Shown here piece after piece: positions 1-13,079 of a DNA stretch of 64,000 nt. The notes beneath the pieces are model-generated. The model searched no databases and was not told where the DNA came from. It saw only the letters and a list, made by a program, of their open reading frames with translations. The translations under genes were made by a program, and so were the position numbers. Source of the stretch: Hippophae tibetana. Its lineage: Eukaryota > Streptophyta > Magnoliopsida > Rosales > Elaeagnaceae. Position 1 is the first letter of the stretch, and each line of letters opens with the position of its first letter. The DNA is taken from contig CM072811.1 in NCBI GenBank assembly GCA_037013495.1, positions 28,419,659 through 28,483,658 on the forward strand, given 5' to 3'.

Positions 1-1019
1 AGAAAAGATATAGTTTATTAAGTAATAAGTAATAAGTAATAAAGAAATGAACATAAATATTACAGATGTAAAATAAATGTATAATATACCATTAATTAAC
101 CAAGAAATTATCGTAGATAAATTATCAAAAATTCCTTAAAAGGATAAAGAAAAAATTGGGTACATCTATCAAAGAAGAATACAAATATTAATAAAATTTT
201 ATTTTATAGAAGGAATTGATACACCAATAAAAATAACTCTTGCTAGATAATAGAATAATAAATAGGAAAGATGCATTGCTAGGAATGATCCTTGGTAACT
301 TAGGATATTAGAAATCGAAATTTATAGCATATCTTCAATTTGCAATTAATATTCATAATAAGAACTTAAACCAAGTATTAATTTTAGTTTATGAATTTGA
401 AAGATGAGATTTAATGAAAGAAAAAAATTATCAATTTTCAATACACTACATAGTAGGCTATTCATAAATAAATAGTTGTAATAGTTTAATATATTGACAA
501 AATAAATTTATAAAATTAGACAAAACCTTTCAAGAACTTAGACAAATAATAAAACCAAAAGTATCAACAAACTTTGAGATACTAGAGGAATGATACTTAT
601 ATGTAAAAGAAAAACCTTTGTTACCATGAAGACGAAGTAATGTAACAAGAAAGAGTAATATACCAAGATTTACATTTGTTAAACCTAAAGAAGAAATATC
701 TAATAAAGAAAAAAAAGTTACAGAATTAAAAAAAAAGTTCAAGTAATGAAAGCATTAGTCTATGATGTAATATTATGAAGAAAATAATGTTTAAAACCAT
801 CATTGAATCTAGTAAAAATGAAATTGAGGAGGCAAAATGACCTCTAACAAATATGAAAATTTGCAACATATGTTATATAGATTCATTTATTTGTGAATAC
901 GAAATGTATTACCATAGATTACCACATTCTATGTAAGAAACTTATAAAGAAATGTTCTTCTAAAAATTACCTAGAATATTACATAAAACCTTGACAAAAT
1001 GATAGAGTAAAAAAACATA

Positions 1020-1440
1020 AAAATTATACCAAAGACCCTAGGATGAATAATAATAAGTCTTAAAATGGGATAATCATCAAAGGTTAAGAAAGAAAGAAAT
1101 ATAAACAAATAAGAGAAAATGATAAAATTTGTTATGACACAAGAGATTTTAGAATGCTGGAAAAGTATAGGTGTAATATAAAACCCTACAAATAAAAGTA
1201 TAAAAAATACAAAACATTTAAAAGATATAAAATTAGAAAATAAGATTTTAAAAAATATAAAATAAGGTATAATACAGAAACTTATGGAAGGAGATATTTT
1301 AAAAGAGAAAGATATAAACCTTCAAAAAATAAAATTATTACCTATCAGGGAAAAAGAAATGTAAGTATTGGATTTGCAATGAAAAATGATGTTATGACAA
1401 TGAGTGTCCTAGCAAGTTCAAACATAAGAAAGAATTTAAA
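1020..1440 (+). pseudogene. Viral coat-protein C-terminal remnant with damaged zinc finger
   Basis: Around 1360-1407 the frame reads CKYWICNEK, a stop, then CYDNECP. This matches the cysteine-rich zinc finger at the C-terminus of caulimovirid coat proteins. One metal-ligand Cys is now Tyr, the expected His position reads Cys, and a stop interrupts the finger. Upstream (1020-1200) a Lys/Arg-rich reading with several stops is compatible with the coat-protein body. The sequence 5' of this (1-1000) could hold movement or coat protein, but nothing there can be assigned by eye. Confidence 0.65.
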
Positions 1441-1589
1441 AAGGAATTTTTAGAGAAAGCAATTTTTTTGAAGAAAATTTTAAAATAGAATTAGAATCAA
1501 TAGAAGAATCAGAACCAATAGAGGAATCATATATAGAATATACTTGCAATATCTATCTATTACAAGAAACTGAGGTGGAAATAACAGAC

Positions 1590-3420
1590 TCAGAATATGA
1601 ATACTCTTTATGAAAAGTTGAATGATTTGTATAGTATTACGAATCCAAATAGTATCTACATTAAGGTAGTAGTGTTAGAGTTCAAAGGTTATGAAAGTTA
1701 CCATTTACATGCATATATAGACATAGGAGCTAGTATGCGTATAGCTAGTTAATATGTATTCTTAAAAGAACTTTGAAAACAAGCACAAAAATATTTAATA
1801 GTAAGGATTGCTAACGATACTATAATAAATCTTAATAAAGTCTTAAAAGATATAGATATAATAATAGGATGAGAAAACTTTCATATTCCTACCATATATC
1901 AATAAGAAATAATAGTTGATTTATTAAAAGGAAATAATTTTTTAAACTTATATCAACCTTTTACACAATATATAAATAAATTAAGTCTAACAATATTAGA
2001 TGATGAAACTATTTATATGTCCAAAATAAGAAAAGTTTTGACTATATCAAACCTATTTTTTATGCAACAACATAAAAAACAAAAACTTTATTTAAAAAAA
2101 TATTTCATTAGATATAGAAGAGAAACAAAATTCCTTTATTAATGAAACTAAGAAAGATAAAGCCTTAACAGGCAACAAAAACTATTAAAAAAATAAGTTT
2201 AGAAAATCTTTTAGACTCAAAGGTAAAAAATCCAAAATAATTGCCAACATAAAACTGAGAGAGCCTAATAAGGTCACTAGAGTAAAACCTATGATTTATA
2301 CTCTAAGAGAAATGATTGGATTTAAAAAACAAATTCAAGAACTTTTGGAATTAAAAATCATAATACCAAATAATTTACCACACTATAATCTAACATTCTT
2401 AGTTGGAAAAGAAGTTGAAAAAAGAAGGGAAAAAAAGAATGATAGTGAACTTCAAAGCTTTGAATAAAAAAACCATTGATGATGGATACTTTATTTAAAA
2501 AAACTATTATCATTAATAAAAGGAAAGAAATACTTCTCAAGTTTTGATTGTAAAAGCGAATTTTGGTAAATAAGACAAGATGAGAAATCTCAAAAATTAA
2601 TGACATTTATGTTTTTAAGGACAATTTCAATAAACTGTTGTACCATTTAAATTAAAACAAGTTACAAGTATCTTTCAAAGGTATATGGATAATATCTTTA
2701 AGAAATTATAAAATATTTGTTGTATTTACATAGATGATATTTTAGTTTTTTACAATGAATTAAATAAACATTATTTAAATATTATTAATATTTTATAAGA
2801 ATACATGAAGGAAAACATTGAACTTTCTAAGAAGAAAGTAGTTATTGCTCAACAAAAAAAATAAGTATCTAAGATTAGAGATTGAAAATGAAAAATATAA
2901 TCTACAAACATCCAAAGTGAATCGAAAGACAAAAATCAACTACAAATATTTTTAGAATGTTTAACATATGATGAAGCATACATAAAGAAACTCATAGAAA
3001 TATAAAAACAATTACAAGCAAAACTGAAAATATCATGTTTGAAAATGGAAAGAACAAGATACTTTATATATAGATAAAGTAAAGGACATGTAAAGAATTT
3101 ACCAGTTTTATATCACATAGATTCAGATGACAAAATGATAATTGAAACAGATGTTTCACAAGAATATTGGGAAGCAATTTAAAAGGCAAAGGCATATGAC
3201 AAAAATGAATGGTTTAATCATTACAATTTTGATGTTGAACAACTTTCAAGAAATACGAATAGTTTAGAAGATACTCTTATAAGAGAATTAGCACATTTAA
3301 TTATTTTTATCTTTACAGGAATGAAACATCTTGATATCAAGATTAAGATAAAAAAAAGGATATAAAAATCCTTCAGAAACAATTGAATAGTTCAAAATAG
3401 CCATTAAAGTCTAAAAATTA
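1590..3420 (+). pseudogene. Viral protease-RT-RNase H polyprotein remnant
   Basis: The protease active-site motif reads DIGAS at 1720-1734, in a caulimovirid-like context followed by a stop. RT blocks follow: a template-entry block near 2290-2480 with frame changes, a block near 2540-2580 ending at a stop, and the intact catalytic YIDDILVF at 2727-2750. RNase H begins near 3144 (ETD, then EYW, then a stop). Reading-frame breaks occur every 50-150 bp, so no active enzyme can be produced. Confidence 0.75.
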
Positions 3421-3579
3421 TAAATAAGTATCCTCATCAAAGATTCATTCTAAAGAAGTAAAAAAACTTATAAAAAAATAATTGAAAATGAGAAGAAAAA
3501 CCTAATAGTTCAAAAAAAAATAATGTCTCTTAAAAAAAAGGAAAAGCTCAGTTGGACTGAAGAAGTAGAATAAGAAGAA

Positions 3580-4334
3580 CATAAAAAGATTTATATGGTC
3601 TATAATGATCCAAAACAATGAATTTACAATAATTGGTATGAAACAAGTAAAGCCATTCTAGGGCATAGTGGAGTAACTCATAAAGCCTTCACTAACAGAA
3701 TAGAAACAAATGACAAGTATTTCAAATACAAAGTTCCAAAACTATACCTAGTAATTAATTTAGGTGAATGAAATTATTTTTCACAAAATTTCAAAAAGGC
3801 TATCAAGAATTTTAAGAAGATTATAATAGGTGACAAACTTGTCTATCTCAAATTTTTTAGTTTACTTATGGACTAGAATGAGTAAGGTTGTATTAGTCCC
3901 TATCATTTTATTAAGGTAGGGATTCCCAACACTAATAGAAAAGTTTCAAAATCAAGGACACTTCCAACAAAATAATTCAACATAGAGGAAATCTGTATAC
4001 TAAGAGGCCATATATTAGGTCAATCTTCCATGAACTCAAAAAAATTGATAATTCATCTGAGATCAAAGAAAATTATTCAACCACTAAAATTATAATTACT
4101 TTTCATAGTAATATGACTCTCACTGAAAAAGATAGTGAGAAAAACAATACATTAAAAGTAAATTTTAACAGTAACTATATGAAAATTTGCTATGAAGCAA
4201 GGAAGGTGTTTTTTTACACCAATAAAACTACCAAGGATCACAAATGCATTTTTTGCATCAAGGATCAAGAAAACGAATATGCCTCATCATCTACGTCGTC
4301 AAAACTGTTGGTAGAAAATGATAAGGAGGAATAA
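3580..4334 (+). pseudogene. Viroplasmin/translational transactivator (TAV) remnant
   Basis: From about 3589 the translation contains YMVYNDP, then IYNNWYE, then GHSGVTHKAF, with internal stops. This is the pattern of the viroplasmin domain (Caulimovirus gene VI; the fold also found at the N-terminus of some RNases H1). Downstream, 4113-4334 remains open for 73 codons and ends in a Ser- and acid-rich tail with a CIFC pair; it is in the right place for the C-terminal part of this protein. The position directly after RNase H supports the assignment. Confidence 0.6.
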
Positions 4335-4480
4335 AGATGTAGAACCCACATCTTTATTTGATAGGTCATGCTAAGGAAAAGGAACGACTCATATTCAAAA
4401 GTCAAAAGTAGGAAGTTCGATGAATTATTAAAATAGGGGTAATATAGTAAAAGCCACTATTATAAACAGGGATTCATTAG

Positions 4481-4490
4481 TATATAAAAG
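4481..4490 (+). promoter_or_regulatory. TATA box downstream of viroplasmin remnant
   Basis: TATATAAAAG lies about 150 bp after the last viroplasmin-region codon. In caulimovirids the pregenomic-RNA promoter is in the intergenic region after the transactivator gene, so this may be the relic viral promoter. TATA-like strings are frequent in such AT-rich DNA, so the call is tentative. Confidence 0.3.
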
Positions 4491-4499
4491 AAACACTTA

Positions 4500-6390
4500 T
4501 TTTTATTAGGAGGGGAGCAAAAAACAGAGCAATCCCTTTATCCTAAAAATTATTCATTTAGTAATTATGTATTCAGGAATTATGAACAATTAAAAATTTC
4601 TTTAAAGTTCTTAATAGACTTTTAGAGTTGTAATAAATTATCATTATTATAAATAAAATGAAGTGTAATCACTTTTTTTCCACTTTTTAGTAAGTCCAAA
4701 TTGGATATCATAATACGTACGGATACAAAAAAAAATCCACCATTACCAAGAGGGTATTAAGGTTTGAGGAAGTTGAAACATATTAGGTGTAATAAAAGGA
4801 AACGAACAACCAAAGGAAATACAATGATAAATCCATTAAATTCAAGTATGATTAGTATAACTTTAAAATTATTGAGAATTTTGAATGTTTAAATATATTT
4901 TTATAGCTTTTATAATATTAATAAAATAAGAAAATGAATATAAAGAAACTAGTCATAAATATGATTAAAAATAAACATAAGGAAATTAAAAACATTAAAA
5001 CAATGTTTTGATAGAAAATTTAAAGATCTATCTTTAAATAATAAATTGTAAGTAACAACTAGTGTTATAATAGAACTAGCTCAAAATTGATATTAGAACT
5101 ATAGGAAAAAAATACAATGTTAGATAGAAAGTTAACGTTGTTAACCATTCAACGACCTTAAGTGATATTAACTCAAAATAAAAGGGAGCTCGTTAAAGCA
5201 AAATAAAACCTGAAAATTGTAATTGACATAAGAACCAAACACAAAGGATGTCAATGATAATTATCTAAATTTATAATTATAAAATAATATATTTTATATT
5301 AAAGTAATATTTGTTTAGAGACAAATCAAGCTCATTTACTTATGATAGTTAAAATAGTTTATTTTTAATATCAGTTTAATTATTTTGTTATTAAAAAGTT
5401 ACAATACAAATACAATTAATCAAATTTAAATTATTTTATTTTATTTTTATCAATTTTATAATTATTGTTGTACATCCTAAAAGTAATATATACCAATTGA
5501 TACATATATAAAAATTAAAAAAATATGAAAAAAAAATTAATTATATATCCATGTAATATCATTTTTTCAAAAAAAAAAAAACTAATAAATTGCTCTAAGA
5601 AATAGATAGAAAGTAAAATGATTTTCTTGATATAATTAATGAGAACTAGTTCAAAACTTTTAATTGACTAATTAGATATTATTCGATTCAAATTTTGAGT
5701 CAATTAAACTCTATTTAAATAAACTTATATCAATTAATTAAATATTAAGTTCTTGCTAATTAGATTCATTGAGGTTGATATTATTTAGGTAGTGATATTG
5801 AGACAATATAAATTGTTATTGTAATACAAATATTTTGTTAATAATAATTAAATATAATAATAATGACAATAAAGTATATATTATTTGGATAATAATATTG
5901 AAAAAATATAAATTATTATTATATAAATATCTTATTAATAATAATTAAATTTAATAATAATGAAAATAAAATATAATTAGTACGAATTAAGTACTACATT
6001 AGTATCTAAATTTATCATACTCATTTTATTCTTATTATTGAAGAATTTCAATTTAATATACATATTCATAAAATGGTTACAATATTTATAATTTTGAACA
6101 ATAAACCTTTGAAGATTTTACCACAAATTTTGAACATATCTCTAATCTCAAATTGTTCATCTAGCAATTTATTTATGGTAAAAACAATATTAATATTGTT
6201 ATTGTTATTACAAGTTTGTAAAAGATGAAAAATTATTCAATATTTCAGTTCATGCTTTATAATATGTATTTATTTCTCAATTTTATTTATCAAATCTAGA
6301 AATCGATTCTGCTTACAATGGCACATGGATGAATTTGAGCTTCCTTTGGCTTTAAGAAGATCGATTTTAATATTGCTTAGCTGTAGTGAG
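4500..6390. other. AT-rich intergenic stretch, no gene seen
   Basis: About 1.9 kb of very AT-rich DNA with homopolymer and ATT-rich runs. No ORF of coding character, RNA gene or terminal repeat could be supported. Confidence 0.6.
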
Positions 6391-6394
6391 TACC

Positions 6395-6605
6395 GGGTTT
6401 TATTATTATTATTATTATTTATAAATTGTAAAAAACTTTCACGTTATAAAGTTTGGGAGGCCCCCTCCCCTACGTCCCAAGTCTATCCAGCTCCAAAGCT
6501 GTGATGTCTGATGTGGAGGGCACGCCAGTGATGTGATGCCGAGATTGTTTGTCAGTGATCTCAACAAGTGCTCTTAACCATATCGCTTAGCCAGACCTGT
6601 TCTGT
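6395..6605 (-). repeat. Candidate tRNA-derived SINE with (AAT)n tail
   Basis: A GC-richer island in AT-rich flanks. Read on the minus strand it starts with a tRNA-like stretch (TGGCTAAGCGATATGG, resembling an A box, followed by TTAAGAGCAC). It continues through a GC-rich body and ends in an (AAT)n-type tail near 6399-6425. This layout is typical of plant SINEs, but no clear B box or target-site duplication was found. Confidence 0.35.
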
Positions 6606-7142
6606 TGTTACTATTACATATCATACATTTATTATAATTATAATTTTATTGATAATTTTTTTATTAAAATTCTCTAATTTTACCTATAATTCAGTGTATA
6701 ACTTTATAAGCCATACTTTTATATTATAAATTTATTTAAATTTTTAAGAATAATTTAAAAAATGATATTTTTATAAAATAATTTTTTTATCTAAAAATAA
6801 TTATAATAAAGTATAATTATTAATATAATAAAATAAATATTTTATATATTTTTACTATGATAAATATAAAAATTATTTTTAATATATTATTTACCTAATT
6901 TAAATATAACGTACCCTACCTTTGTTCAAATTATTTTTTTATTAGTCAAGTTATACTAATTATAAAGATTTAATTATATTTTAATAATTTTTTATGCATA
7001 AAATTTTATTTTTAGTTTTTTTAATATATATATATATATTTAAAAAAAATGTATATACTTTTTAGTGAAAAAATTAAAATTAAAATTAATTAAATAATTT
7101 AATTATTTATACATCATAATTATAATAAATAAGATTGGACAC
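6606..7142. other. AT-rich stretch, no gene seen
   Basis: Very AT-rich sequence with short (TA)n runs and no supportable coding or RNA feature. Confidence 0.55.
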
Positions 7143-7392
7143 AAATAGGGTTTGTTATTATTATGAATAAGAGTGTACTCACTTACGATTTGTTATTATT
7201 ATGAAAAAATTTAAATATTTTTACTATTATTTTATTTTTATTTAAAAATAAATTAATATTTTTAATAATAATTATAAATCTCATCTCTAATTTAATAATA
7301 AATTATATTATAACAAACAATAAAATATAAACATAAAATAAAAATACAACTCTATTATAAATATATAAAAATACTATATTATTATTGAATGT
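7143..7392 (+). repeat. Left copy of ~250-bp AT-rich direct repeat flanking a copia element
   Basis: This block (TTGTTATTATTATGAATAAG at its start, ending in TTATTATTGAATG) recurs in the same orientation at about 14579-14826, with roughly 90% identity by eye. It lies directly outside the left LTR; the other copy lies directly outside the right LTR. Its length is far beyond the 5-bp duplication a copia integrase makes. Confidence 0.75.
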
Positions 7393-7764
7393 AAAAATAT
7401 TCATGAAAACATTTAAATATGAATGTAAATACTGTGAAAACAAAAGAAATTGAAAACATACCTCCAGCACTGTAACACGAGAATTTAATGAGTTTTCGAT
7501 TTGATCATTTCAAACTTTTCTATATTATCATGATGGTGTAGAGAACAATTCACTGAAATTAATTGTATTCTCTCTCAATTTTTCATTGTGAGCAGGCATA
7601 AGGATTAAATTGTATATATAGGCACATTTGAGTGCTTTGTCCATCAAAAAACAAAAAAATGTGCATTGAGGGGTTGCACCGGTTGTGGCCAACTGCTCGG
7701 TTGGTTACCGAGCTTCCCGAAGAGGAAAACCAACATTCTTCTACTTGGTCCATATATTCCATCA
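7388..7764 (-). repeat. 3' LTR of copia element 1
   Basis: Aligns with 14124-14573 (shared blocks such as GAGCTTCCCG and ATTGAATTCTCTCTC-like runs). On the plus strand it begins TGAATG and ends CCATCA, the expected TG...CA termini. It is shorter than the partner LTR because of internal deletions. Boundaries are approximate. Confidence 0.6.
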
Positions 7765-8026
7765 TTCAACTTTATGAGAAACAAAATACATGAATCATGG
7801 TGATAGGTCCTCTAATGATGAGTAATATCTTTCCTGTATCATGATGCATTATGCATCTCAAGCCCATACAACTTAATGAATAAACCCTTTGTTTATTCGA
7901 GCTTCATAACTTAAATATATTTTCTCAAAATATATGAATAAATACAATATGCTCATAAAATTAACGAGAAAACATTAACTGAATAATAGTTTCATTAATA
8001 TTTACAAATGTATGTACAATGAATAT

Positions 8027-11000
8027 TTATATCATGGCATCAAGTGCCATTCTTACTATATGATCCTTGAAATTATTTGGTGGCATGCATTTAGTCAAAG
8101 GATTAGCAATCATCAACTTAGTGCTAATGTGCTCAATGATCACTTTTTTTGTTCTTGGCCATAAATATTGTAGCTAAGTTGTCACAATTCAATCTCAATG
8201 GCCTAGAAATAGAGTCAACTATTTTAAGCCTACAAATGAAACTCTCCAACCATACACTATATGATGTAGCCTCAAAGCATGACACGAACTCGGCCTCCAT
8301 AGTGGAAGTAGTAGTCAAGGTCTGTTTCACACTTCTCCAAGACATGGCTCCACCGAAAAGCATGAAAATGTAACTAGATGTTGATTTGCGTGAATCAACA
8401 TAGCCATTGAAGTCCAAATCGTAGTATCCAATCACTTCTAGATCATCGGTTCGTCTATACATGAGCATGTAATTGTTTGTCCCTTGAAGGTACCTCATCA
8501 CCTTATTTGTAACTATCCAATAGTTAACACCTGGATTACTCCGATATCTCCCTAGCATCCTAACAACAAATGCAATGTCAGGTCTGGTGCAGACCTGAAC
8601 ATATATCAGGCTTCCAACTATTGAAGCATATGGAATGATTTTCATCTATTCCTACTCGAGCTAATTTTTAGAACATTAGTTTAGGCTGAATCTATCACCT
8701 TTCACAATGGGTGCCATACTCGGTAAACAATCTTTCATCATAAATCTCTCTAATACTTTATTGATATAGGTCTCTTGAGACAAACCTAAAATGCATCGAG
8801 ATTTATCCATATGGATCTTAATGCCAATGACATAAGATGCCTCACTCATATCTTTCATATCAAAGTTCTTCAAGAGGAATTGTTTCACCTCATTTAGCAA
8901 ACTTTATCATTGGTTACAAGCAAAATATTATCCACATATAACACCAAAAAACAAATCTTGCTCCTATTGACCTTCTGGTATATACATTTATTCATAACAT
9001 TCTTTTCAAAACCAAATGAAGTGATGATGTTATGGAATTTCAAATACCATTGACTGGAAGCTTGTTTTAATCCACATATGGATTTATTAAGCTTACAAAC
9101 CAAGTGCTCACCATCAGTAAAGGAGAATCCATTAGGTTGTTTCATATAAACCTCTTCCTTTAGGTCACCATTAAGGAAATCCATTTTCACATCCATTTGA
9201 TGAAAATTCAAATCAAAATGGGCAACCAATACCATGATCACACAAAGTGAATCTTTATAATATATAAGAGATAATGTCTCTGTGTAGTAGATTCCCTCCC
9301 TTTGAGTGAATCCATTGGCAACGAGTCTTACCTTATGTCTCTCAATTTTTCCTTGTGAGTCTTTATTTGTCTGAAAGACCCATTTACATCCAATGGCTTT
9401 TACACCGTCAGACAACTTAAAGAGATCCCAGACTTGGTAAGACACCATAGAATCCATCTCTTCTTTCATGGCATTGTACAATAAATTCAAAACCTTAGAA
9501 CTTATGACCTGTGAAATTGTCTTAGGATCATTTTTGGCTCCAACATTGTAGTCACACTCTTATAGATACACAACATAGTCATTAGGAATCGCCAATTTCC
9601 CTACTCCACTAGATATTCTAAATGTTGCATCAACGTTATCCTAATGAGAAGGATTATGTTGTTTAACTGGTTGTTCAACAACTTCAAGCATCTATTAAAC
9701 TTCAGCATCTGCAAGATTAGGATCAACAGCTTGTGGTACTTCCAGGACTGGTTCTTTAACACACATTTGTAATCGAGGCGCATTGTTAACAATAACGATT
9801 AGTCCATTACTTGAATTGGAACACTGAGTATCTAAAATGATATTTCTCAAGACCAATGACCTGGGATTGATCGCTCCCACTAATCAAGTCATTCTCAAGA
9901 TATTTTTCATTTCTTGATTCCATAAACCTAGTGCTATGATATGGACAATAAAACCTATATCCATTAAATCTTTTGACATATCCAATAAAATACCCACTTA
10001 TGGTCCTTGGGTCTAGATTTTTATCTTGTGGATTATAAATCCGCACTTTAGACGGGCATCCCTAAACACGCATATATCACAAACTCGATTGCCAACCTTT
10101 CCATAATTCAAATGGCATCTTTGAGATAGACTTGGTTGGAACTCGGTTTAATATATACACATCCGTCTTTAAAGCTTCGGTCCACAAGGATTTAGGAAGT
10201 TTTTAGTAGATGGACACCATGTGTAATAATGTTTAGTTTCTTCTTTCAGCTACACCATTCTAATCTAGTGAACTAGGCATAGTGTATTGAGTAACTATCT
10301 CATACTCTTAAAGAAACTTAGCAAACGGACCAGGCGTTTTTCCATTCTTAGTATATCTACCATAATATTCACCACATTTATCTAATCTTACGATCTTTAT
10401 TTGCTTTCCGCATTATTTCTCTACTTCAGCTTTAAAGATCTTGAAGGCATCTAATTCTTCATTCTTATTATGAAGCATGTAGAGATACATATATCGAGAA
10501 AAATCATCAATAAAGGTGGTAAAATATTTCTGACCTTGTATGTTCATGTCTGGACAACATATATCAGCATATATAATTTTTAATATGCCTGAATTTCTAT
10601 TGGCATTTTTCTTTGACTTGCTAGTCTGTTTTCCCTTAATACATTCTACACATGTCTTAAAATTAGTAAAATCTCGAGTACTAAGTACCCCATCTTTCAC
10701 TAATCTTTTAATTCTTTCTATAGAGATATGTCCTAATTTCCTATGCTATAATGTAGAAGAGTCCTCATTAATAATACACCTTTTAGTGCAAGTTTGAACA
10801 TACATAGTGTTATGAGTGGTATTATTACGTAAATTAATGCAGTAACGATCATCAGGCAAAATACCATTCCCAACACATTCAGATTTATAAAATAAACTAA
10901 AAGATGTTTCTAAAAAGTGAAAGGAATAACCTGAAGGTACAAGTCTTGAAATAGAAATCGAGTTTCTAGAGAAACTTGGAACATAAAAAAGTCTTTTCTA

Positions 11001-11250
11001 ATTCTAAAACAAAACCACTACTTAAAATTAAACAGTATGTCCCTACAACTTCCCCATGTGAGCCCATCTCATTGCCAGATAAGATGTATTGCTCACTTCC
11101 CACTGGCTTCCTTAGGTTTTGCATACCCTATAAGGAGTTTGCAAGATGAATTTTAGATCCATAATCAATCCACCAGGTGTTAATGTTAACATTAACCATA
11201 TTAGATTCACAACAAACAAATGAGGTTAGATTACCTTTACCCTCAAGCCA
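8027..11250 (-). pseudogene. Copia pol remnant: protease, integrase, RT, RNase H
   Basis: From right to left on the minus strand: protease with WWIDYGS in place of the usual DSGA near 11180; integrase core at 10413-10700 (CVECIKGK zinc region, then YADICCPD and FIDDFSRYMY); RT at 8894-9490 (GCKWVFQTNKD, RLVANGFTQ, QMDVKMDFLNGDL); more RT at 8676-8900; RNase H at 8133-8645 (TRPDIAFVV, DSRKSTSSY, STMEAEF). The C-terminal PLTK motif lies near 8060, followed by a stop at 8027-8029. The RT catalytic box reads YVDN instead of YVDD, so the enzyme is dead even apart from the frameshifts. Confidence 0.85.
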
Positions 11251-11720
11251 TTTCTGCAATTTGATACATTCCTTCTTCACGTGTTCCTTCTTTTTATAGA
11301 AGAAACACTTGGCTTCTTTCTTAAGGAAGAGAACTTCATAATAAGGGTGCTTGCCAAAGCCTTATCTGAAGTGACGAACTGATCATCAATGACTTTTAGC
11401 AAGTCCCAAACATTGTTATGCTTATCAACAGAACCATGAATACCAACAAAGATCTTATTCTTAATGAACATCACCCTGAGGTGATTAGATCGCCCTCATT
11501 GTTCATAAAACATGATATTCATTGGAGCACTAGTTTAAGTAATTTCAGATGGTTCGTTTTTCCTAATAGCATAGTTAATATCCATCCATGATAGATGAAG
11601 GAGAATTCTTTCCTTCCATACTTTATAATTATCCCCTTTCAATTTGGGAATGTCACAACGAATATAAGAGAAATTCACAGGTTGTGAAGCTACAATTAAA
11701 GATTATATGCTTATTAAAAT
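11250..11720 (-). pseudogene. Copia gag remnant
   Basis: The N-terminal part near 11560-11700 reads WKERILLHLSWMDINYAIR-like sequence, typical of copia gag. At 11277-11474 a gag segment with TSDKALASTLIMKF is open. The zinc knuckle near 11255-11310 reads CFFYKKKEHVKKEC, with the second Cys replaced by Tyr. The segments are in different frames, so no functional Gag is made. Confidence 0.7.
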
Positions 11721-11978
11721 TTGATGCCTAAATAAAAGTAATTCTATATCAATGTAAATCATGGAAAATGAATCTAGTGACATAAAACTTACATGTGGGC
11801 TAAAGTTCAAAATCAATTAGATTCATCTTAACTTTATGATAAAACTATCAAATTATATTCTTTTTTCTTAATCCCTCTCGGTAAATTAGAAAATATAATT
11901 TGATAATCTATCCTAATTAAATACACAAAAATTTAATAAAAATTCATGTGTGATAATTTGTATTATATCACATATGAT

Positions 11979-13079
11979 TGATCACCACACAAATTGTGTG
12001 TGCAATGAATACGCAAGTATACTTATCGCAATAAGTAATATAACGATAAAAAAATCTTTCTTAAAGAGATTATTTCATTATAAACTAATTTTAAAAACTT
12101 AAAAAACTAAAAATCAATTTTTTTATGTTTTTATATTTGAAGGAAGCAAAATTAAAATAACTAAAAGTAAATAGCAATAATTAATTAAATCAAATTTGGT
12201 AACTAAGAAGATATATGAGAAAATATATAGGAATACTTAATCCTCCAATTTTCTAAACACGTGAATAACTAAAATCCTCACAATATAATTATCAATTAAT
12301 TACATTATCAATTGAATCTAACTTATCATATATTTTTCTTTCAAGTAAATTACACATCATATGCTAATTAATTTAATCACACTCTTATGCCAATTAATGC
12401 ATACTACTCAATAAGTTCATCAATTATTGATCACATACATAAGAACCATACATCTCTACCTAGAAACTATGCATGTTATATAATCAAGACAAACAATTAA
12501 ATAATTCTTTCAAATCTATTTAATTGCCTCTATAGATGAATTATTGGTCAAACAGTTAATAGCATAAAAATAAGTTTAAATAATATAAATAAATTGTAAT
12601 TATAATTAGAAAAAAATATTAGATCATGTTGAGTTAGCACCACGCGGTACAATGTGATTTGCGTATGTAGATGGCATGGCATGCTGGTGGATCGTAGGGA
12701 GCAATCGTGTGACGACACGTGGTAGGATTGTTTGACCGTACTCTGAACTTCGATGGAAAGTCTTATTGACAAGTGTCACGCAATTCTTCACTCCTCACAC
12801 ATGACGATTTATGATTCATTGTCCTTACTTACATGGCGTCCATTGGCTTGCCCAATCAGCTTCTATTCTTATGTGGGTGGTCACATGTTAACTTTTGATT
12901 GGTAATGCTTTAAAAATCCAAAAAACTTATAAAAATTGCTAAAAATTATATTTTCACCACTTTGCACTAGAAATTTTATATTTTAATATTTTTAGTCCCA
13001 AAAATATTATTTATTGAATAAAATAAGTAAATATTAAATAAAGAAGTGCATTAATGACTCTACTTTCATAGAGTCATCA
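11979..13079 (-). repeat. Solo LTR (family A) inside the copia leader
   Basis: On the minus strand this 1.1-kb unit starts TGATGACTCTATG and ends GTGATCA, giving TG...CA termini. It shares its start, its GC-richer CACGTG-containing body and its tail (AATTTGTGTG-like) with the repeat at 48267-51135 on the plus strand. No internal retrotransposon sequence is attached. Relative to the 48-51 kb copy it has a deletion near 12545-12600. No target-site duplication was recognised, so exact ends are uncertain. Confidence 0.6.

Larger units (their letters stand above)
1..4440 (+). mobile_element. Decayed endogenous pararetrovirus (Caulimoviridae)
   Basis: Fragments of caulimovirid proteins appear on the plus strand in viral order: a coat-protein zinc finger (about 1360), an aspartic protease motif (1720), reverse transcriptase with YIDD (2727), RNase H (about 3150) and the viroplasmin/transactivator domain (about 3590-3690). 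All are broken by in-frame stops and frame changes, and no long ORF remains. There is no integrase and no LTR, as expected for an endogenous pararetrovirus rather than a Ty3 element. Separate coat, replicase and viroplasmin blocks in this order fit caulimo-, soymo-, cavemo- or solendovirus-type genomes better than single-polyprotein petuviruses; the genus is not resolved. The left end lies outside the window. Confidence 0.82.
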
